Below, piece by piece: positions 14,443-19,916 of a DNA stretch of 19,916 nucleotides (its first letter is position 1; the number at the start of each line of letters is the position of its first letter). Both the position numbers and the translations under genes were made by a program. Below the pieces are notes generated by a model that made no database searches, was not told where the DNA came from, and saw only the letters and a program-made list of their open reading frames with translations. Source of the stretch: Gemmatimonadota bacterium (GTDB lineage: Bacteria; Gemmatimonadota; Gemmatimonadetes; Gemmatimonadales; Gemmatimonadaceae); NCBI GenBank assembly GCA_947457715.1, contig CANGXK010000009.1, positions 1 through 19,916 of the forward strand, given 5' to 3'.

Positions 14443-16323
14443 CTAGTCGGCGTACAGCCCGTCGATCAGCGGCTTGTATGTCCGGTCGATCACGCGGCGC
14501 TTGACCTTCAGCGTCGGCGTCAGCTCGCCGCGCTCCACGCTGAAGTCGTGCTCGAGCAGCGCGATCTTCTTCGGCGTCTCGTAGCTCGCCAGGCGGGCGA
14601 GCTGGGTTTTCACTTCCTTTTCCATCTTCGCGTTGATCGTCGGCATTGCCAGCAGCTCGGCGCGGCTCGTCCAGACGATGCTCTGCGATGCGGCCCACTT
14701 CTCCAACTGATCCCAGTTCGGCACGACGAGCACCACCGGGAAGTTGCGTTTGTCGCCGATCATCACGGCCTGCGAGACATACTTGTTCGTCTTCAGCATG
14801 TTCTCGATTGGCTGCGGCGCGATGTTCTTGCCCCCCGCCGTCACGATGATGTCCTTTTTGCGATCGGTGATGCGCAGAAAGCCGTCAGTCAGTTCGCCGA
14901 TGTCGCCCGTGTGGAACCATCCCTCCTCATCGATCGCGTCCTTCGTGGCCTCGGGGTGGTTGTAGTAACCGCGCATGATGTGCGGACCACGCGAGAGAAT
15001 CTCGCCGTCGGCCGCAATCATCACTTCCACACCGGGGATCGGCCGGCCCACGCTGCCCAGCCGGTAGTGCTCGAAGGTGTTCGTCGAGATCACCGGTGAC
15101 GTTTCCGTGAGGCCGTAGCCTTCGAGGATGATCAGGCCGGCCGAGTAGAAGAACTTCGCAATTTCGGGCGAGAGCGGCGCGCCGCCCGACACGAAGAAGC
15201 GCAGGTTGCCGCCGGTGCGCTCCTTCAGCTTGGAGAACACCAGTTTCTGCGCCAGCGCATACTGCAAGGCGAGCAGGCCGGCCGGCTCGCGTCCGGCCAG
15301 CTTCTCGTCCGCCCACTGTTCACCCACGTTCTTCGCCCAGGCGAAGATGCGCGCTTTCAGCGCACCTCCGGCGACGGCATTCTCCACCACGCGCGCGTAA
15401 ATCTTCTCGTACAGTCGCGGCACCGACATCATCATCGTCGGCTTCACTTCGCTCATGTTCACCGGCACCGTATCGATCGACTCGGCATACGCGATGCGCA
15501 CGCCGTTCGCGAACAGGAAGTAGTCGCCGGTGCGTTCAAAAATGTGGCTGAGCGGGAGGAAGCTCAGCGCGAGATCGCTGGAGCTCACATGCAGCGTGGT
15601 CTTCGTGGCGATGACGTTCGAATACAGGTTGTCCTGCGTCAGCATCACGCCCTTCGGATTGCCCGTCGTGCCCGAGGTGTAAATCAGCGTGACCAACTGG
15701 TCGGGCGTGACGGCCAGGGCATCGTGCTTGAACGTGGCCGCACGCTCGGCGCTGTCCAGCGCGGCCCCCTTGGCCTCGATGTCAGCGAGCGTGAAGTCAC
15801 AGCCATCGGCCCGGGTGGCGGCGAAGCCGATGATCCATTGCAGTCCCGGCACTTCGTGGCGGATTGACGCGACCTTCTGCGCCTGATCGGCACTCGATAC
15901 GAAGATCGCCCGGGCGCCGGAATCATTGAGCAGATACGGCAGCTGATCGGCGGGGAGCGTCGGGTAGATCGGCACATCGGTGATCGCGCTGCACGTACAG
16001 GCGAAGTCCGCGATCAACCACTCGGGGCGATTCTCCGAGAGAATCGCGACGCGATCCTGTGCCGCGATCCCCATCTCGGCGAGGCCAAGCGCGGTATGCC
16101 GCACGCGCTCAAGGATCGTGCGATGCGACATCGGCTCCCAGACGCCGCGCACCTTGGTGCTGAGCGCGTCCGCTCGGTCGAAGCGCTCGACGGCATCGAG
16201 AAACAGCGCGTTGATGGTGCCGCGCGGCGGGCGCGGTCCGCCGGACGCATAGCGTGACGAGGACGGAGCGCTGTTCGTCGTCACGTGCAGGGGAGGGGTG
16301 GAATCAGCCGCGACCGAAGTCAT
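14443..16323 (-). CDS. Long-chain fatty acid-CoA ligase (AMP-forming), FadD15-like
   Basis: Activates fatty acids to acyl-CoA through an acyl-adenylate, at the membrane or in the cytoplasm. About 626 residues, as expected for the long-chain subfamily. Motifs: YTSGTTGNPKG (about 215-225), EGYGLTETSP (about 401-410), GWFHTGD (about 468-474), DRKKDIIVTAGGKNIAP (about 487-503) and the catalytic Lys near 606 in LTPTLKVKRR. Ser/Thr/Pro-rich first 35 residues precede the adenylating domain. ATG 16323 is chosen over ATG 16329 because GGAG (complement of 16330-16333) lies 6 nt before 16323 and directly abuts 16329. It converges on the Trm112-like gene with only 3 nt between stops. Next gene upstream on the same strand starts at 17289 and ends 111 nt away, so it may have its own promoter. 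Confidence 0.94.
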   Translation of the reverse strand: MTSVAADSTPPLHVTTNSAPSSSRYASGGPRPPRGTINALFLDAVERFDRADALSTKVRGVWEPMSHRTILERVRHTALGLAEMGIAAQDRVAILSENRPEWLIADFACTCSAITDVPIYPTLPADQLPYLLNDSGARAIFVSSADQAQKVASIRHEVPGLQWIIGFAATRADGCDFTLADIEAKGAALDSAERAATFKHDALAVTPDQLVTLIYTSGTTGNPKGVMLTQDNLYSNVIATKTTLHVSSSDLALSFLPLSHIFERTGDYFLFANGVRIAYAESIDTVPVNMSEVKPTMMMSVPRLYEKIYARVVENAVAGGALKARIFAWAKNVGEQWADEKLAGREPAGLLALQYALAQKLVFSKLKERTGGNLRFFVSGGAPLSPEIAKFFYSAGLIILEGYGLTETSPVISTNTFEHYRLGSVGRPIPGVEVMIAADGEILSRGPHIMRGYYNHPEATKDAIDEEGWFHTGDIGELTDGFLRITDRKKDIIVTAGGKNIAPQPIENMLKTNKYVSQAVMIGDKRNFPVVLVVPNWDQLEKWAASQSIVWTSRAELLAMPTINAKMEKEVKTQLARLASYETPKKIALLEHDFSVERGELTPTLKVKRRVIDRTYKPLIDGLYAD

Positions 16324-16329
16324 CGCCAT

Positions 16330-16333
16330 CTCC
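16330..16333 (-). promoter_or_regulatory. Ribosome binding site deciding the fatty acid-CoA ligase start
   Basis: GGAG on the - strand is 6 nt from ATG 16323 but 0 nt from ATG 16329, favouring 16323. Confidence 0.6.
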
Positions 16334-16416
16334 GACTGGAGCGAAAGGCAGGGCGGAGGCGCATCGGTGCAACGAACCGGAGCGACACCGGGTGGTGGGA
16401 TACACTGAAACTGCGC

Positions 16417-16431
16417 CCGGACGCCGTCCGG
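16417..16431. repeat. Near-perfect 15-bp palindrome between lipoprotein and ligase genes
   Basis: CCGGACGCCGTCCGG has 7-bp arms around one central base. It lies 10 nt past the stop of the lipoprotein gene, with TTTC 7 nt beyond on the - strand. Could be a weak terminator or operator; the T-run is poor. Confidence 0.3.
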
Positions 16432-16440
16432 CGGCAGTCC

Positions 16441-17289
16441 TCAGGGCGATCCGGACCCACGACGAACGGGGGCGGTCATCCGGACCGGCGAACCTTTCAG
16501 CGGCTTCCCTTGGTAGGTCACGGTGGCGCGGACCACCACCGACTCCACCGCCGCGCTCACTGGAAACTGCAGCGCGCGCACGCGCACCCGACGGCCGGCC
16601 GCGCCGCTGTCGTCGGTCGTGTCGATGATGCTCGCGCGCCCTTGGTCGTCCACGAGAAACGCTGCGGCGGTGGTGTCGTTCGTCGGATTGGCTGGCGTGA
16701 GCAATTCGAAGCGCACGGGCCACGAGCCCACGCCCGTTACCGCGCCGGCTTCAACGTGCCGGACCGTCACTGTGAGCGCCTGCGTGCTGTTGCCGTCGAG
16801 TCCCCGGCGTCCGGTGTCGGGGAGGCTCGTGCCCAGGATCGTGGTCAGGCTCCGGCCGCTGACCGAGTCTGGCCGCGAGACGATTCGGACGCCGCGCAGC
16901 ACCTGCAGTGATCCGCCGACGCGAGCCGCGATACGCTTCTCGGTCGAGGCGCTCTTGCGCGCCACGACGTATCCGGTGATCGAGTCGACCGAGAGCACCG
17001 AATCGAGTTTGAAATCGGCGTAAAGGTAGCGCGGGTTTGCGCCGTCGATGATGTCGCCGCGCACGTTGAATACCAGCGCGCGCACCGGGGTCGCCACACC
17101 GTCGATGTTGCGAAAGGTATCGCCCACCACCACCGACGGTGACGGGAACGGTGTCAGCTCGATGGCGGCCGGCTCGTCAGGGCCGAGGCCGACCTCCGCA
17201 CAGGCGGTGCCGATGCCGGTGGCCGCGACCACGGCCGTGATCACGAGCAGGCTGCCGCCGCGACGTCGCGATCTCACCGGCCGGGTCAC
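16441..17289 (-). CDS. Predicted lipoprotein, function unknown
   Basis: A 282-residue protein I do not recognise. It has a basic N-terminus ([10 protein letters not shown]), a hydrophobic segment ([17 protein letters not shown]) and a cysteine at about residue 30 in GTACAEVG, consistent with a lipoprotein signal although the lipobox is not canonical. The remainder is Val/Thr/Arg-rich with beta-strand periodicity, perhaps Ig-like, and ends in a short basic tail. GTG 17289 overlaps the parA stop by 4 nt (GTGA) and has GGAG 8 nt upstream; a longer reading frame exists upstream but is the parA shadow. It is coupled to parA, an odd partner for an exported protein. Confidence 0.75.
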   Translation of the reverse strand: MTRPVRSRRRGGSLLVITAVVAATGIGTACAEVGLGPDEPAAIELTPFPSPSVVVGDTFRNIDGVATPVRALVFNVRGDIIDGANPRYLYADFKLDSVLSVDSITGYVVARKSASTEKRIAARVGGSLQVLRGVRIVSRPDSVSGRSLTTILGTSLPDTGRRGLDGNSTQALTVTVRHVEAGAVTGVGSWPVRFELLTPANPTNDTTAAAFLVDDQGRASIIDTTDDSGAAGRRVRVRALQFPVSAAVESVVVRATVTYQGKPLKGSPVRMTAPVRRGSGSP

Positions 17290-18053
17290 GCGAAGCGCTC
17301 CGCGAGCCGAGTGGCGATGTTCACGTAGGCCTGACTGGCCGGGTCGGCTGGATTCCGCAGCACGACCGGCTGCCCGGCCGCAAACGCATCGGCAGTGGCC
17401 GACGTGCGGGGGATCACCGTGTCGAATACGAGGTGCTGCGGCAGATGTTCGCGCACGTAGTGCACGACGCGCTCCGACGCCGGATTCCCCTCTTCGAACA
17501 TGGTGAGCAGAATGCCTTCCAAGGTGAGCGCGTCGTTCCCGTCGATCACATCCTGAATCGCCCGCAGAATCTGCGGTGTGGTCTGCAAGGCCAGCGGCTC
17601 GCACTGCAGGGGCACGACGACATGCTGACTGGCGGCAAGCACGCGACGGGTGATCGCCCCGAGTCCGGGCGGCGTATCGACCACGACCACGTGGCAACGT
17701 TCGCGGGCCATCGCCAACAGATCGGCGAGCACCCTGCTCTCGCTGACACGCTGCTGAAAGTCCGAGTGGTCGGTCGCGTCACTGACACTGCCGGCGAGAA
17801 TCACCCGGAGCCACGGCAGTGCGGTGGGCAGGATGACGTCGCGCAGGGCTTTCTCGCCGCGCAGGTAATCGTCGAACCCCACGGTGGGGTGTCCGCGGCG
17901 CAACCCGACGCCGTAGCGCACGGCGCCCTGCGGATCGGCATCGATGAGCAGCGTCTTCAATCCGCGGCGCGCGAACGCGGCCGCGAGGTTCACGGCGGTG
18001 GTCGTCTTGCCGACCCCGCCCTTCTGGCTCACGATGGAGAGCACACGTCCCAC
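17286..18053 (-). CDS. ParA/Soj-family ATPase (orphan)
   Basis: A 255-residue P-loop ATPase of the ParA/MinD superfamily, which position DNA or protein cargo by ATP-driven dimerisation on DNA. Deviant Walker A KGGVGKTT with signature Lys11 and Lys16, switch I-like DADPQG, Walker [11 protein letters not shown], and the C-terminal [18 protein letters not shown] segment typical of chromosomal ParA. GTG 18053 is preferred: GAGG at spacing 6 lies within the end of the TPR gene and the upstream frame is its shadow. The stop of the TPR gene ends 1 nt before the GTG, and the following lipoprotein overlaps by 4 nt. No parB gene or obvious parS is visible, so cargo is unclear. Confidence 0.92.
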   Translation of the reverse strand: MGRVLSIVSQKGGVGKTTTAVNLAAAFARRGLKTLLIDADPQGAVRYGVGLRRGHPTVGFDDYLRGEKALRDVILPTALPWLRVILAGSVSDATDHSDFQQRVSESRVLADLLAMARERCHVVVVDTPPGLGAITRRVLAASQHVVVPLQCEPLALQTTPQILRAIQDVIDGNDALTLEGILLTMFEEGNPASERVVHYVREHLPQHLVFDTVIPRTSATADAFAAGQPVVLRNPADPASQAYVNIATRLAERFA

Positions 18054-18054
18054 G

Positions 18055-18558
18055 TCAGCCCTCGTCCGGGTAGGACGGTCCGTCGTACTCGCCCGAGGGC
18101 GACGCCGGGTCCTGAGACGGGCCGTCGGAGTGGTCTGCAGCACCCTGCACCTGCGCGAGCGTGTGCTCGGCGTGCGCTCGGAATCGTGCCGACGTCGCGT
18201 CCTGCCCGGCACTGAAACGGAGGAACGCCTCGAGGTGCATGGCGGCGTACTCCACGTCACCACGCTTCAGGAGCAGGAAGGCGAGGCCGTAGTGGGATCC
18301 CGGCGCTTCCGGATCGAGTTGCAGGGCGCGACGATATGTCCGAATGGCCTCTTCGGGCTGCCCGGCCTTGGAGAACGCGATCGCGATGTTCTGCAGCACG
18401 CCAAGATCATCGGGGCGCTCGCGGAGGGCGAGACGGTACGACGTCAGAGCGTTTGCATAATCGCCGCGCGACTCGAGATCGAGCGCTTCAGCCAGGAAGT
18501 CCGTGTGGCGCGGATCGCGCCCGGACGAGCCGCCCACGAGACGGCGCCACCAAGTCAT
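18055..18558 (-). CDS. TPR-repeat protein
   Basis: A 167-residue protein with about three tetratricopeptide repeats in series, for example [25 protein letters not shown], and [16 protein letters not shown]. TPRs make protein-protein contacts. After the repeats comes an Ala/Glu/His-rich helix and a low-complexity acidic tail ([15 protein letters not shown]). ATG 18558 gives [10 protein letters not shown]; the longer frame uses a TTG at 18612. There is no strong SD. It runs into parA with stop and GTG 1 nt apart, so it may act as an adaptor for the ParA ATPase. This is inference. Confidence 0.85.
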   Translation of the reverse strand: MTWWRRLVGGSSGRDPRHTDFLAEALDLESRGDYANALTSYRLALRERPDDLGVLQNIAIAFSKAGQPEEAIRTYRRALQLDPEAPGSHYGLAFLLLKRGDVEYAAMHLEAFLRFSAGQDATSARFRAHAEHTLAQVQGAADHSDGPSQDPASPSGEYDGPSYPDEG

Positions 18559-18602
18559 GCGCTCGCAGCGGATCGGAGGAAAGAAAGAGAACGTGCCAAG
18601 GA

Positions 18603-18620
18603 CGATAGGCAAAGCTATCG
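18603..18620. promoter_or_regulatory. Inverted repeat upstream of the TPR gene (possible operator)
   Basis: CGATAG and CTATCG flank GCAAAG in the 178-bp divergent space. The 6-bp arms could be a dimer-binding operator or a leader stem for the TPR transcript. Confidence 0.3.
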
Positions 18621-18671
18621 GCGCGGCGCGTTGCCAACAAGTTGCCGCGACGCGTGTCGGGTGAATCCACG

Positions 18672-18700
18672 TTGCTGCGCGTCCGCGTGAAGGCTACACT
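18672..18700 (+). promoter_or_regulatory. Candidate sigma70-type promoter of the phosphoribosyltransferase gene
   Basis: TTGCTG (18672-18677) and TACACT (18695-18700) are separated by 17 bp. They match the first three bases of -35 and four of six -10 bases; the 5' leader would be about 30 nt. Moderate evidence in a GC-rich genome. Confidence 0.4.
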
Positions 18701-18736
18701 CGGGCGACCCTTTGGAGCCCTCACTGGAGCACCGCG

Positions 18737-19270
18737 ATGTCTACACCACAGCCGTACGCGCCCGACCCGTCCAAGGGCGTGCTGATCGTGGACTGGCCGC
18801 TTTTCGGGGAACTCGCCCGCGCGCTGGCCGTCCGTGTCGCTCGCGAGTGGACGCCAGAGCTCGTTATCGGGATCGCCACGGCGGGTGTCGTGCCGGGCGC
18901 TGCCGTCGCGGCTATTCTCGATCTGCCGTTTCACTCGATCCTGGTGTCGCGCCGCTACAACGCAACGCCGGTCCGCGAAACGCCCGCCGTATTCGGCGCC
19001 GCACCGATCGAAGTCCGGGGCAAGCGCGTGCTCGTCGTGGATGAGACCTGCGATTCGGGGCAGACGATGCGCCTCGCCGTCAGCGCGGTGGGCAACGGCG
19101 GTGCGCGTGACGTGCGGACCGCCGTCAGCTTCAAGACCGGGAGCTTTGCGCCCGACTACTTCGCCTTGGCGACGCAAAGCATGATCGTTCTCCCGTGGGA
19201 TCGCGAGATCCTGATTGACGGCGAGCTCCGGCCGAACCCGAAGTACGCAGGATTCCTCCCCGCCGTGTGA
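18737..19270 (+). CDS. Type I phosphoribosyltransferase
   Basis: A 177-residue PRTase. The PRPP-binding motif is VLVVDETCDSGQTMRLAVSAV (residues about 98-118), where DETCDSGQT is the acidic pair and loop. An upstream IGIATAGVVPGA segment (about 44-55) provides the flexible PPi loop region, and Arg72/Arg73 in SRRYN may help in catalysis. The substrate-specifying hood at the ends is short, so a purine, xanthine/guanine-like or other base cannot be named. ATG 18737 has GGAG 7 nt upstream. It is divergent from the TPR gene and convergent on the V4R-like gene, so it is probably monocistronic, driven by the candidate promoter just before it. Confidence 0.88.
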   Translation: MSTPQPYAPDPSKGVLIVDWPLFGELARALAVRVAREWTPELVIGIATAGVVPGAAVAAILDLPFHSILVSRRYNATPVRETPAVFGAAPIEVRGKRVLVVDETCDSGQTMRLAVSAVGNGGARDVRTAVSFKTGSFAPDYFALATQSMIVLPWDREILIDGELRPNPKYAGFLPAV

Positions 19271-19281
19271 GCAGGCCTCGA

Positions 19282-19827
19282 TCAGGCGCTCATGGCGGCC
19301 CGTGCGTACGGAATGCCGCGTCCCGTGGCTTCCCACACGTGGTTCAGGACGTCGACGGAGCCCAGCAGAAAGCGGCACTCGCCCTCCGCGGCGGCGTCCG
19401 CTGTGACGTCGAGCACGGAGATGGGGGCGTTGGCCAATCGGCCGAAGAAACCGGCAAAGAGCCCGGTGGATACCGGACGGCCGTTCGCGTCGTCGCCAGC
19501 TTCGCCCCATGTGGTCGCCTCGAGCATGAGGACCGCTTCGCCGAGCGACGAGAGCTGCACGAGCCCCCAGCCGATTTCGGAAAAGTACGCGCGCAGCAGG
19601 ATCGGGAACCGGGTGTCGAGCAAGTCGCCGGGGCCCGGTTCATGGCGATTGGCCAGCCACGTCGTGAAGTGGTCGAAGAGCGCCTGTCCCGCGGCATAGC
19701 CGGCGTCACGGACGGCATCCACCGGAATGGCCGGCTGCGCCTGCTGCGTGGACCGGCTGAGCCCGTGGAAGAATGCGACCGGTACCGTGACGGTACGGGT
19801 GGTAGGGAACGACAGCGGAGTGCTCAT
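19282..19827 (-). CDS. V4R-like (heme NO-binding/4-vinyl reductase fold) small protein, tentative
   Basis: A 181-residue protein. The C-terminal third, with FGRLANAPISVLDVTADAAAEGECRFLLGSVDVLNHVW, has the V4R domain pattern (a strand, then a Glu-Gly-x-Cys-Arg-Phe segment and a closing helix). The N-terminal part has an Ala-rich helix and a WLANRHEPGPG loop. V4R proteins serve as small-molecule or heme sensors and appear in bacteriochlorophyll synthesis, but nothing here indicates which. ATG 19827 is used; an upstream GTG at 19860 would add 11 residues, and neither has a strong SD. It ends 11 nt from the convergent phosphoribosyltransferase stop. Confidence 0.5.
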   Translation of the reverse strand: MSTPLSFPTTRTVTVPVAFFHGLSRSTQQAQPAIPVDAVRDAGYAAGQALFDHFTTWLANRHEPGPGDLLDTRFPILLRAYFSEIGWGLVQLSSLGEAVLMLEATTWGEAGDDANGRPVSTGLFAGFFGRLANAPISVLDVTADAAAEGECRFLLGSVDVLNHVWEATGRGIPYARAAMSA

Positions 19828-19916
19828 GGTCTCGTCACGCTCGCCGAAGGCCGTGGTCACGTCAAGCGGTGATGTCGTGACTGCGGGTGCCGGGAGCGTC
19901 TCGGGACGCCCCCGGA

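Noticed and set aside
17290..17697. Upstream extension of the lipoprotein frame
   Set aside because: It lies within parA in another frame and is Arg/His/Ala-rich; a GTG with GGAG upstream explains the real start.
18054..18263. Upstream extension of the parA frame
   Set aside because: It overlaps the TPR gene and lacks ParA similarity before the GTG that precedes the Walker A.

Overview
The window is about 20 kb of G+C-rich bacterial chromosome with dense, mostly overlapping protein genes and no transposase, integrase, CRISPR array or phage gene that I can see. The mix (bacterial NurA/HerA next to Mre11/Rad50, many lipoproteins and secreted proteins of unknown function, a stand-alone V4R-like protein, GTG starts) resembles the Gemmatimonadota. 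That assignment is an inference from gene style, not something a marker in the window proves.

Left part (1-2.6 kb): a class I/II PLP aminotransferase is followed 38 bp later by a stand-alone RAM (Lrp/AsnC ligand-binding) domain protein. A predicted lipoprotein with a calcium-binding-like DxDxDG motif converges on them.

Central operon (2.7-11.4 kb, + strand): NurA-like nuclease, HerA-like hexameric ATPase, a small exported protein, SbcD/Mre11 nuclease, SbcC/Rad50 ATPase with a zinc hook, and a two-half GNAT acetyltransferase. Adjacent genes overlap by 4-20 nt or lie within 34 nt, so they probably form one transcript. This is the set of four proteins that thermophilic archaea use together for DNA end resection, here in a bacterial context with two extra genes.

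RNA and pterin region (11.4-14.4 kb): a very small membrane protein on the - strand, then a structured non-coding region that looks like a 6S RNA followed by a perfect hairpin terminator. Next comes a compact three-gene set: eukaryote-type 6-pyruvoyl-tetrahydropterin synthase, GTP cyclohydrolase I and a short-chain dehydrogenase. Together these match the three steps from GTP to tetrahydrobiopterin. A Trm112-like protein with a hexanucleotide repeat linker follows.

Right part (14.4-19.9 kb): on the - strand, a TPR protein, an orphan ParA-family ATPase, a predicted lipoprotein and a long-chain acyl-CoA synthetase. The first three are translationally coupled. Divergent from the TPR gene is a phosphoribosyltransferase with its own candidate promoter, and at the window edge, convergent with it, lies a V4R-like small protein on the - strand.
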